DNA of 27,403 nt. Origin: an uncultured Collinsella sp. (GTDB taxonomy: Bacteria > Actinomycetota > Coriobacteriia > Coriobacteriales > Coriobacteriaceae). The notes beneath the pieces were generated by a model. That model ran no database searches and had not been told where the DNA came from. It saw nothing but the letters and a program-made list of their open reading frames with translations. Position numbers and translations under genes: made by a program. Location: the NCBI GenBank assembly GCA_900540995.1, contig UQHO01000028.1:1-27403 (forward strand), in the 5' to 3' direction. This document shows, one piece after another, positions 20,965 to 27,403 of this stretch (position 1 is its first letter; the number at the start of each line of letters is the position of its first letter).

Positions 20965-22266
20965 ATGCAGCGACAGCTTATGAGTGAACTTATCGCTTGG
21001 AAATCAAGGGCGAATCGCAAACCTCTCTTGCTTAAGGGAGCCCGCCAGACAGGAAAGACTTGGCTTCTTAACGAATTCGCAAGCCAGCAGTATCGAAACG
21101 TCATTCGTTTTGACTTTATGCTCGAGCCGAGCACGCGCTCGCTGTTCGATGGGAACCTCGACCCCAAGCGCATCATCTCCCAGATAGAACTCCTACGTGG
21201 CCAAACCGTAACGCCGGAAGACACGCTCATCATCTTCGACGAGATCCAAGAGGCGCCACGCGGGATCACCTCGCTCAAGTACTTCAACGAGCTTGCACCC
21301 GAATGCCACATCGTAGCAGCCGGTTCCTATATGGGCCTCGCGCTCCGACGCGAAAATGAGTCATTTCCCGTCGGCAAAATCGACCAGCTCACCATGCGTC
21401 CCATGGGATTTGCCGAGTTCGTTCGTGCCGTCGACGGCAACCCGCTCGCCGACGCTATCCTTGCCGCAGACATGAACCTTCTAGCAAACGTTACCGAAAA
21501 GCTCGAGCACTTGCTCAAGGAATACTTTGTTGTCGGTGGTATGCCCGAAGTTGTCTCCGCTTTCGCCGAGACACGCGACTTCATCGAAGCCCGTAGGCTT
21601 CAGCAGCAAATCATCGAGGCTTACGAATCCGATTTTGGCAAACATGCACCCGCCCGCATCGTCGAGCGCATGAGGTTGGTTTGGAAATCCCTTCCCGGCC
21701 AGCTTGCAAAGAAGAACAAGAAGTTTGTCTATGGCGCCCTTCGTCCCGGAGCGCGCGCACGCGATTTCGAGGAAAGCCTCCAGTGGCTCACGGACTACGG
21801 AATCGTTCATAAGGTGCCACGTGTTTCCGCTCTAAAGGCGCCGCTCTCGAGCTACGAAGACCTCTCGGGCTTCAAACTGTTCTGCATCGACACCGGCATC
21901 CTCGGAGCGCTCTCCGGTCTCTCTCCGGCCATCGTTCTTAACGGATCCGCTGTTTTTACCGAGTTCAAAGGTTCGCTGACCGAACAATACGTCGCGCAGG
22001 AGCTTTTGCTCCAGGACAAAACTCCCGCGTATTGGTCCTCTACCTCCGGCAATGCCGAAACCGACTTTGCCATCGACCATGCGGGAACCGTGCTTCCGCT
22101 TGAGGTCAAGGCGGCAGAGAACCTTAAAGCGAAGAGCCTGAAAATAGCCTGCGAAAAATTCAAGCTCGAGCGTTGCGTGAGGAGCTCCCTGGCGGCATAT
22201 AGAGACGAGGGCATGCTCGTCAATATTCCGCTTTGGGAGATTGGGCAAATCGACAAGCTGGCATAG
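20965..22266 (+). CDS. AAA ATPase with DUF4143 domain
   Basis: A 433-residue member of the AAA_14/DUF4143 family, common in gut anaerobes and of unknown function. The N-terminal ATPase has Walker A GARQTGKT (25-32) and Walker B LIIFDEIQEAP (about 90), followed by a sensor region (HIVAAGSYMG). DUF4143 follows from about residue 220. Near the C-terminus a restriction-nuclease-like core is visible (ETDFAIDHAGTVLPLEVKA, with Asp and E-x-K). GGGAGG lies 4 nt before the ATG at 20965; an in-frame TTG at 20953 would add four residues. It stands alone, between two copies of a palindromic repeat and next to duplicated tRNA-end sequence, which suggests a recently acquired cassette. GC is slightly below that of the flanking housekeeping genes. 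Confidence 0.85.
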   Translation: MQRQLMSELIAWKSRANRKPLLLKGARQTGKTWLLNEFASQQYRNVIRFDFMLEPSTRSLFDGNLDPKRIISQIELLRGQTVTPEDTLIIFDEIQEAPRGITSLKYFNELAPECHIVAAGSYMGLALRRENESFPVGKIDQLTMRPMGFAEFVRAVDGNPLADAILAADMNLLANVTEKLEHLLKEYFVVGGMPEVVSAFAETRDFIEARRLQQQIIEAYESDFGKHAPARIVERMRLVWKSLPGQLAKKNKKFVYGALRPGARARDFEESLQWLTDYGIVHKVPRVSALKAPLSSYEDLSGFKLFCIDTGILGALSGLSPAIVLNGSAVFTEFKGSLTEQYVAQELLLQDKTPAYWSSTSGNAETDFAIDHAGTVLPLEVKAAENLKAKSLKIACEKFKLERCVRSSLAAYRDEGMLVNIPLWEIGQIDKLA

Positions 22267-22293
22267 GCGCCGTGGGGACGCCCCGCAAGGACT

Positions 22294-22334
22294 GTCCCCA
22301 GGTGCCGGCAGAAAAGGAACGTCCCCAGGTGCCG
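22294..22334 (+). repeat. GTCCCCAGGTGCCG dispersed repeat, copy 2
   Basis: Two exact units of GTCCCCAGGTGCCG lie 27 nt apart (22294-22307 and 22321-22334), with GCAGAAAAGGAAC between them. The arrangement is the same as on the minus strand at 7809-7849. Confidence 0.65.
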
Positions 22335-22340
22335 ACTGTT

Positions 22341-22411
22341 GAGTTGCGGTGGAATAGGGACTGTTTGGGGCCCGAAAGGGCGATTTTAGTCCGTATTTCA
22401 CCGCAACTTAT
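22341..22411. repeat. Palindromic element, AGTTGCGGTGGAATAG family, copy 2
   Basis: Imperfect inverted arms (AGTTGCGGTGGAATAGGGAC at 22342-22361, and its diverged complement at 22389-22409) surround a GC-rich centre with a GGGCCCGAAAGGGC-like core. The element abuts the stop of the ppx gene and may also terminate the convergent ATPase and ppx transcripts. Confidence 0.65.
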
Positions 22412-23416
22412 TTAGAGGGTGCTGAGAGTGGGGGGGGTCCAGCCGATGGTGGGGGTCACGCCGTCGAGGGTCTCGTTGATGGTGGCGGCCATGCCGGCGA
22501 GGAGGCTGTTCTCGCTTACGGTGAGCATGTCGTAGCCGCCGGCTCGCATGAGCTCGCGAATCACCACGGCGCCGGCCAGAATCACGCCCGCGCGTTTGGG
22601 TTGTACACCCGGTAGCGCGGCGATACCTTCCACATCCAGCGTAGACATACGATCGATGGCGGCCGAGATCTGCTCCATCGAAAGCTCGCGCAGGTGCACA
22701 AAGTTCGAGTCGTACGGCTCCAGTTCGTGGACCAGCGCCACGAGCGTGGTGACGGTACCGCCCACCGCAACGAGGCGCTCGGCGCGCTCAAAGTCGCTGG
22801 GCAGGCCCTCAAAATAGGCGGAGAACTGCTCGCCCGCCCACGCGGCGGCAGCCGCAAGCTTGTTCGTCGACGGCGGCAGTGCCGAGAAAAACCGCTCGGT
22901 CACGCGGCGGCAGCCGATGTCCAGCGAGCGCGTTCCCTCCAGCGCAAAGACTCCGCGCTCCGGCGCATAGACGCCCGTCGCGAGCTCCGTGGAGCCGCCG
23001 CCCGAATCGGCGACGATAATGCGTTCACCGGCAAAGTCGTGCGCCACGCCAAAAAATGTCAGGCGTGCCTCGACCTCGCCCGGAATCACCTGCGGTTCGA
23101 GCCCCAGCCCGCGCAGGCCGTCCAGCAGCAGCGCGGCGTTGGACGCATCGCGCGCGGCACTCGTGCAGGTGGTGCAGACGCACGCGGCCCCAAAGGCACG
23201 CACCTCATCCACAAATATGCGACACGCAGCGAGCACACGCTCGACAGCCGCCTCGCAAAAGCGGCCCGTCGCGTCGACGCCCTCGCCCAGATCGGTAATC
23301 TCGGTATGCTTGGACGATTCCACGATCGCCCCGTCCTCGACCTGCGCCAGCACCAGTCGCGACGACACCGTTCCCAGGTCGATCGCGGCCACCTTATATC
23401 GTTTGCAATCTGCCAT
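22412..23416 (-). CDS. ppx: Exopolyphosphatase / guanosine pentaphosphatase (Ppx/GppA)
   Basis: A 334-residue ASKHA-fold enzyme that removes terminal phosphate from polyphosphate or from pppGpp. Phosphate-binding loops are seen as AAIDLGTVSSRLVLA near residue 10 and ADSGGGSTELATG near residue 140. CTSAARDASNA and LDIGCRRVTERF are further family motifs. It is the short, N-terminal-domain-only form usual in actinobacteria, without the HD domain of E. coli Ppx. The start ATG at 23416 has GGAGGGG 8 nt upstream; the frame continues upstream only as a shadow. It follows the DivIC-like gene by 28 nt in a minus-strand operon, the common actinobacterial order of divIC and ppx near eno. Ppx and GppA cannot be told apart by sequence here. 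Confidence 0.88.
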   Translation of the reverse strand: MADCKRYKVAAIDLGTVSSRLVLAQVEDGAIVESSKHTEITDLGEGVDATGRFCEAAVERVLAACRIFVDEVRAFGAACVCTTCTSAARDASNAALLLDGLRGLGLEPQVIPGEVEARLTFFGVAHDFAGERIIVADSGGGSTELATGVYAPERGVFALEGTRSLDIGCRRVTERFFSALPPSTNKLAAAAAWAGEQFSAYFEGLPSDFERAERLVAVGGTVTTLVALVHELEPYDSNFVHLRELSMEQISAAIDRMSTLDVEGIAALPGVQPKRAGVILAGAVVIRELMRAGGYDMLTVSENSLLAGMAATINETLDGVTPTIGWTPPTLSTL

Positions 23417-23444
23417 TGCGGGCTCCCCTCCGGGCGCTACTCGC

Positions 23445-24203
23445 CTACTCGCCGCTGGACGCGACCGTCTGGCCCTCGACGCCGTTAAATCCAAACAGCA
23501 TATCGAGCGTCTTGATGTACCACGGTGCGTCCTTGCCGACCTCTTCGATCTCTTTGGCCACTTCGCTGGCATTCTTGGCGTTTGAGGACTTTTTGCTCGA
23601 CGACGAATCCGAATCGCCGTCCAGGCCCAGCACTTCAATCCTCTTCTCGCCGGGCATCGCCATGCCCAGGCCCCGTGCCGAATCCTTAATGCCCTCTTCC
23701 GAGAACCACTTATCAGTGTCTTTTTTCATCTCATCATTGTATTGCTGACGAATCTCGACCTGCTTGGCCAAGATGTCGCTCGAGCGCTTAGCCACGTACA
23801 GATCGCGTACGGGAAAATACAGGCTCACGAGCGCCAGCGCCACGACAATGCCGATAAACAGCGGGCGCAGAGAGCCATGCGTAAAGTCATAGATCGCCTT
23901 GACCGCCGCATTGTCATTGGCGTAGCGCATAAAGTCCGAGCCCGAAAAACGGTTCGAGGGCCTGCTCGACCTATCGTGCGTTTGAGCCGACGAGCACTGA
24001 GCATGCGACGAACGTGCCGGGCGCACTGGTCCATCTGTCGAAGTATCCACTTGAGCATTGGGGCGCGAGGTACTTGTCGGGCGCTGTATGGAGCGGTCGG
24101 CGCCGGCGTAGGCGGACCCACCGAGCTGCACCGTGCGCGCACGGCGAGGCGACGGCTCACGCGAACCGGCGGAATAGTACCTGTTGTCGTAAATCTGATC
24201 CAT
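23445..24203 (-). CDS. Septum formation initiator family protein (DivIC/FtsB-like)
   Basis: A 252-residue bitopic membrane protein of the divisome. The N-terminal 105 residues are cytoplasmic, Ser/Arg-rich and low in complexity. One membrane helix (about 115-134, FIGIVVALALVSLYFPV) is followed by an extracytoplasmic coiled coil (SSDILAKQVEIRQQYNDEM) and the DivIC/FtsB segment W-x-E-x-x-I-K..ARGLGMAMPGEKRI. A Ser/Lys-rich tail ends the protein. The start ATG at 24203 has AAGG 5 nt upstream; the longer frame to 24329 crosses the eno terminator and is rejected. Its place between eno and ppx is the standard one in actinobacteria, where it acts with FtsL and FtsQ. Confidence 0.85.
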   Translation of the reverse strand: MDQIYDNRYYSAGSREPSPRRARTVQLGGSAYAGADRSIQRPTSTSRPNAQVDTSTDGPVRPARSSHAQCSSAQTHDRSSRPSNRFSGSDFMRYANDNAAVKAIYDFTHGSLRPLFIGIVVALALVSLYFPVRDLYVAKRSSDILAKQVEIRQQYNDEMKKDTDKWFSEEGIKDSARGLGMAMPGEKRIEVLGLDGDSDSSSSKKSSNAKNASEVAKEIEEVGKDAPWYIKTLDMLFGFNGVEGQTVASSGE

Positions 24204-24294
24204 GTGCGCCTTGTGCGGTTGAGGTTTGTTTGCGCTAAGTATTCTAGTTATAGCACGAGCGCGCGCACCACCTTCGACAGCCTTTGCTCGACAT

Positions 24295-24326
24295 AAAAAA
24301 GGCGCTGAGCCATATGGCCCAGCGCC
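24295..24326 (-). terminator. Terminator of eno
   Basis: GGCGCTG and CAGCGCC, with an inner GCC/GGC stem around ATAT, form a long hairpin. On the minus strand it is followed by six T. It separates eno from the DivIC-like gene. Confidence 0.9.
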
Positions 24327-24388
24327 CAATGGCGGCCATCAGAAGTGGAACGGAGCCGAATCAACCCCGCCCCCCGAGCGCCACTTGT

Positions 24389-25678
24389 TTAGCGAATGTT
24401 GTAGAACGCGGCCTTGCCGGCGTAGTGCGCGCTGCCCTCGAGCTCGTCCTCGATGCGGATGAGCTGGTTGTACTTGGCGATACGGTCGCTGCGGCACGGG
24501 GCGCCCGACTTGATCTGGCCGGCGTTGACGCCCACGACCAGGTCGGCAATCGTGGAGTCCTCGGTCTCGCCGGAGCGGTGGCTCACGATGCAAGCGTAAC
24601 CGGCCTCCTTGGCGGTCTCGATGGCCTCGAGCGACTCGGTGAGCGTGCCGATCTGGTTGACCTTGACCAGGATCGCGTTGGCGGCACCCAGCTCGATGCC
24701 CTTCTTGAGACGCTCGGTGTTGGTGACGAACAGGTCGTCGCCCACCAGCTGCACCTTGTTGCCAATGCGGCGGGTAAGCTCGACCCAGCCGTCCCAGTCC
24801 TCCTCGGCCATGCCGTCCTCGATGGAGATGATGGGATAGGTGTCGACGAGCTTCTCCCAGTAATCAACCATCTGGGCGCTCGCGTACTCCACGCCCTCGC
24901 CCTTGAGCTCGTACATGCCGGTCTCGGCGTTGTAGAACTCGGTCGAGGCCGGGTCCATGGCGTACATGAAGTCGACGCCGGGCTTAAAGCCGGCCTTCTC
25001 CACGGCCTTGGTGATGTACTCGAACGGCTCGGCATTGGTCTTAAGGTTGGGGGCAAAGCCGCCCTCGTCGCCCACACCGCCGCCCAGGCCAGCCTCGTGC
25101 AGCACGCCCTTGAGGGTGTGGTAGACCTCGGCGCACCAACGCAGGCCCTCGGCAAAGCTCGGGGCGCCCACCGGCATGATCATGAACTCCTGGAAGTCAA
25201 CGTTATTGTCGGCATGCACGCCGCCGTTGAGGATGTTCATCATAGGCGTGGGCAACAGGTGGGCGTTGACGCCGCCCAGGTACTGGTAAAGCGACAGACC
25301 CGCCGACTCTGCCGCAGCGCGGGCGACGGCCAGCGACACGCCCAGGATGGCGTTGGCACCGAGCTTGGTCTTGTTGGGGGTACCGTCCGCGGCAATCAGC
25401 GCGGCATCGACGGCGCGCTGGTCGAAGGCGTCGAGGCCCACGACGGCATTAGCGCACTCGTTGTTGACATGCTCGACGGCCTGCGAAACGCCCTTGCCCA
25501 GGTAGCGGCCCTTGTCGCCATCGCGCAGCTCGCAGGCCTCAAAGGCGCCGGTCGAAGCACCCGAAGGCACCATTGCACGGCCAAAGCTGCCGTCCTCGAG
25601 CACGACCTCGACCTCGACGGTGGGATTGCCGCGGCTGTCGAGCACCTCGCGACCGTAGACGTCCAAAATATCGCTCAT
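24389..25678 (-). CDS. eno: Enolase
   Basis: Enolase converts 2-phosphoglycerate to phosphoenolpyruvate in glycolysis and is a cytosolic Mg-dependent enzyme. The 429-residue length is standard. Recognisable features are the N-terminal GREVLDSRGNPTVEVEV, the mobile loop SGASTGAFEA, the Mg ligands in the DPAST, SIEDGMAEEDWDGW and GDDLFVTN segments, the catalytic Lys in LVKVNQIGT and the SHRSGETED signature. GAGGGAG lies 5 nt before the ATG. It is followed by a strong terminator and preceded by a region with twin 10-nt repeats. Confidence 0.98.
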   Translation of the reverse strand: MSDILDVYGREVLDSRGNPTVEVEVVLEDGSFGRAMVPSGASTGAFEACELRDGDKGRYLGKGVSQAVEHVNNECANAVVGLDAFDQRAVDAALIAADGTPNKTKLGANAILGVSLAVARAAAESAGLSLYQYLGGVNAHLLPTPMMNILNGGVHADNNVDFQEFMIMPVGAPSFAEGLRWCAEVYHTLKGVLHEAGLGGGVGDEGGFAPNLKTNAEPFEYITKAVEKAGFKPGVDFMYAMDPASTEFYNAETGMYELKGEGVEYASAQMVDYWEKLVDTYPIISIEDGMAEEDWDGWVELTRRIGNKVQLVGDDLFVTNTERLKKGIELGAANAILVKVNQIGTLTESLEAIETAKEAGYACIVSHRSGETEDSTIADLVVGVNAGQIKSGAPCRSDRIAKYNQLIRIEDELEGSAHYAGKAAFYNIR

Positions 25679-25754
25679 GTTGTCTCCCTCTCACTTGGAA
25701 ACGGGTTGAATGCTTGGCGACGCGGCTTGCACGCTGTAGAGGCGCGCAGGTTCA

Positions 25755-25799
25755 TAAGTTAGCCATGTCGCACTTTTTGCATTATGCCCTAAGTTAGCC
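25755..25799. promoter_or_regulatory. Twin TAAGTTAGCC repeats upstream of eno
   Basis: TAAGTTAGCC occurs at 25755-25764 and 25790-25799, 35 nt apart, on either side of a GCATTATGC palindrome (25779-25787). On the minus strand the palindrome gives a CATAAT -10 candidate about 100 nt upstream of eno. The repeats could be operators. Confidence 0.4.
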
Positions 25800-25820
25800 G
25801 ATGGATACACTTGATTTTCG

Positions 25821-25866
25821 AAAAATTTAGCGGGAACGATGAAGCGTGTCAGCCCGCCGTTCCCGC
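25821..25866 (-). terminator. Terminator of mazG
   Basis: GCGGGAACG (25830-25838) and CGTTCCCGC (25858-25866) form a 9-bp stem. On the minus strand it is followed by TAAATTTTTC. It starts 5 nt after the mazG stop. Confidence 0.7.
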
Positions 25867-25870
25867 AGTC

Positions 25871-26731
25871 TTACTCCTCCGCCTTTGCGGCATCCCACAG
25901 GTCGTTGAGGCCGTGGGTCGAAAGCTCGGCAAGATCCACGTGAGCATCGGCCGCCATCCGCTCCATCGCGGCCCAGCGGCGGCGGAACTTTGCCGTGCTG
26001 GCACGAAGGGCACTCTCGGCGTCAATGCCCTCTTTGCGTGCAACGTTGACCAGGGCAAAGAGCAGATCGCCAAACTCCATTTCGCGCTCGGGCGAGCCAG
26101 GGGCCTCGGCCTCAAACTCGGCACGCTCCTCGGCGACCTCGTCCCACACGTCCTGGACCGTCTCCCACTCAAAGCCCACGGCAGCCGCCTTGCGCGACAC
26201 CTTCTGCGCCTGCATCAGCGCCGGTAGATGCGTGGGCACGCCGTCGAGCAGGCCCTCGGGCGCAGCCTCGCCTGCCGCCACGGCCTTGTCCTTGGCGGCT
26301 TTCTCGGCAAGCTTAACCTCGTCCCAAATCTTGAGTACCTCGTCGGAACTGTCGGCATCTACATCGCCAAACACGTGCGGATGACGGCGGATGAGCTTGG
26401 CGTCGATATCGTGCGCCACGTCGGCCAGCGTAAACTCGCCGGCGTCAGCAGCAATCTGCGCATGCAGCACGACCTGCATGAGCACGTCACCCAGCTCCTC
26501 GCGCAGGTGAACCGCGTCGTCCGCCTCGATGCAGTCGAGCGCCTCGTAGGCCTCCTCGATCATGTTCTTGCCAATGCTGCGGTGCGTCTGCTCGCGGTCC
26601 CACGGGCAGCCGTCGGGCTGACGCAAGCGCCAGACGGTCTGCACCAGATGCTGCAGCTCGGCCGACGCGTCGACCAGCGTGGACAGATTGCGCGAGCCCT
26701 CGGCATTTTGCTGAGCCATGTGCTGCGCCAT
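25871..26731 (-). CDS. mazG: Nucleoside triphosphate pyrophosphohydrolase MazG
   Basis: MazG hydrolyses NTPs and dNTPs to monophosphates and pyrophosphate, a house-cleaning role for aberrant nucleotides and (p)ppGpp control. The 286-residue protein has two MazG-fold halves. The first has CPWDREQTHRSIGKNMIEEA and LREELGDVLMQVVLHA, carrying the EExxE...ExxD metal ligands. The second has EREMEFGDLLFALVNVARKE and FRRRW. The start has AGGAGGA 6 nt upstream. The phosphoesterase gene ends 2 nt before, so the two are coupled. It lies upstream of eno on the same strand with its own terminator, as often in actinobacteria. Confidence 0.94.
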   Translation of the reverse strand: MAQHMAQQNAEGSRNLSTLVDASAELQHLVQTVWRLRQPDGCPWDREQTHRSIGKNMIEEAYEALDCIEADDAVHLREELGDVLMQVVLHAQIAADAGEFTLADVAHDIDAKLIRRHPHVFGDVDADSSDEVLKIWDEVKLAEKAAKDKAVAAGEAAPEGLLDGVPTHLPALMQAQKVSRKAAAVGFEWETVQDVWDEVAEERAEFEAEAPGSPEREMEFGDLLFALVNVARKEGIDAESALRASTAKFRRRWAAMERMAADAHVDLAELSTHGLNDLWDAAKAEE

Positions 26732-26733
26732 GG

Positions 26734-27282
26734 CTATTCCTCCTCCAGGATCACGTGGCGGAACGCGCCGCCCTCGTAGATGCCGTAGCTGTGCGAGCCG
26801 TCCTTGGGGATGCTCACGCTACCGGGGTTGAAGAGCCACAGGCCCGGGTGCGCGGCGCTTTCCTCGTTGACCTTGATGTGCGTATGACCGTAGACGAGCG
26901 CGGAGCCCTCGGGCAACGCGGGCGCGTGGTCGACGCTGTTGTGCATGCCGGCGCCAAAGACATGGCCGTGCGTCAGGAACAGCTCGCGGCCGGTCTCGTC
27001 GAACAGCGTGGCGTAGTCGGCCATGACGGGGAAGTCGAGCACCATCTGGTCGACCTCGGCATCGCAGTTGCCGCGCACCGCGATGATGCGGTCGGCCAGG
27101 GCGTTGAGCAGCGGGATTACGCGCTTGGGGGCGTAATCGCGCGGCAAGTCGTTGCGCGGACCGTGGTAGAGCAGGTCGCCCAGCAGCACGATGCGGTCGG
27201 GCTGCTCGGATTCGATGTCGGCGACCAGGCGCTCGGCCCAGTATGCCGAGCCGTGGATGTCGGAGGCGATGAGGTATTTCAT
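26734..27282 (-). CDS. yfcE: YfcE-like metallophosphodiesterase
   Basis: A 182-residue phosphodiesterase of the YfcE/MJ0936 group. Motifs in order are ASDIHGS, LLGDLLYHGPRN, RGNCDAE, LTHGHVFG, YGHTHI and FNPGSVSIPKDG. All metal ligands are present, and the GNCD form with Cys is typical of YfcE. YfcE hydrolyses phosphodiesters in vitro; its natural substrate is uncertain. AGGA lies 7 nt upstream of the ATG. It is the first gene of the mazG operon. Confidence 0.9.
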   Translation of the reverse strand: MKYLIASDIHGSAYWAERLVADIESEQPDRIVLLGDLLYHGPRNDLPRDYAPKRVIPLLNALADRIIAVRGNCDAEVDQMVLDFPVMADYATLFDETGRELFLTHGHVFGAGMHNSVDHAPALPEGSALVYGHTHIKVNEESAAHPGLWLFNPGSVSIPKDGSHSYGIYEGGAFRHVILEEE

Positions 27283-27374
27283 GGGGAGATCCTTTCGAAT
27301 GGGGTTGATATGGCTGGGCGCAGGATGTCGCCACCAGCCGCGTTATTCAAATCGCAGTGCCACGGCTTGCGCCG

Positions 27375-27390
27375 CCCCCCCCCCCCCCCC
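27375..27390. repeat. Poly(C) tract of 16
   Basis: Sixteen consecutive C followed by GGGG lie about 92 bp upstream of the yfcE-like start, at the very end of the window. This could be a slippage-prone tract, or a sequencing or assembly artefact at a contig end. The remaining 27283-27374 holds no gene. Confidence 0.6.
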
Positions 27391-27403
27391 GGGGAGGATA
27401 TCG

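Noticed and set aside
20528..20983. Open frames across the tRNA-end repeats
   Set aside because: They run through tRNA sequence, terminators and palindromes; the apparent peptide repeats only reflect DNA repeats.
24284..25762. 492-codon plus-strand open frame opposite eno
   Set aside because: A mirror of enolase coding sequence; composition and position follow from eno codon use.

Overview
The window looks like a piece of a high-GC Gram-positive chromosome. Gene content and style (GC-rich housekeeping genes, probably leaderless promoters, a long DUF2207 protein, a DUF4342/two-component operon, a tRNA-Leu-linked DUF4143 ATPase) fit the Coriobacteriia. My best guess is a Collinsella-like gut actinobacterium, judged from recognition and not from a database search. 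Most genes are ordinary housekeeping genes. Between about 11.2 and 15.9 kb lies an AT-richer accessory block.

Layout, left to right. (1) 94-1818, minus strand: a BceRS-type two-component pair. (2) 1996-4416, minus: a hypothetical gene and purH. (3) 4694-5335, plus: a GNAT acetyltransferase, followed by a roughly 230-bp palindromic intergenic element and a convergent DUF2207 membrane protein (5747-7693, minus). (4) 7694-8202: a non-coding stretch with a promoter, nested stem-loops and a strong terminator (candidate small RNA), then gluQ (8203-9207, plus). (5) 9223-10863, minus: a small membrane protein and two metallophosphoesterases. (6) 10864-15944: the defence-like island. It holds a structured leader or small RNA with its own terminator, an AIPR-type abortive-infection protein (plus), an EcoRII-like restriction endonuclease with a Dcm-like methyltransferase carrying its own HTH domain (minus, overlapping genes), and an orphan AbiEi-type regulator (minus). 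(7) 16260-18870, plus: a DUF4342 protein and an OmpR-type response regulator/histidine kinase. (8) 18946-19619, minus: a stand-alone galactitol-type PTS IIB and a VOC protein. (9) 19783-20406, plus: a membrane-anchored helical-repeat protein, then tRNA-Leu(UAA). (10) 20505-22411: duplicated tRNA-end sequence, palindromes and repeats around a DUF4143 ATPase. (11) 22412-27282, minus: ppx/gppA, a DivIC/FtsB-like protein, eno, mazG and a YfcE-like phosphoesterase, which resembles the usual actinobacterial eno neighbourhood.

How parts work together. The methyltransferase should protect host sites of the CCWGG/CCNGG type against the adjacent endonuclease. Its N-terminal HTH and a 15-bp palindrome just upstream of its start suggest autoregulation as in SsoII/Ecl18kI-type systems. 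The AIPR gene converges on the endonuclease gene across a shared terminator and has a leader with successive hairpins, a 10-nt stretch complementary to its own ribosome-binding region, and an intrinsic terminator. This leader is the strongest candidate for something not yet described. Several non-coding repeat families (the 5404-5633 palindrome, GTCCCCAGGTGCCG units, AGTTGCGGTGGAATAG palindromes, tRNA-linked GCA-loop hairpins) are the other notable features.
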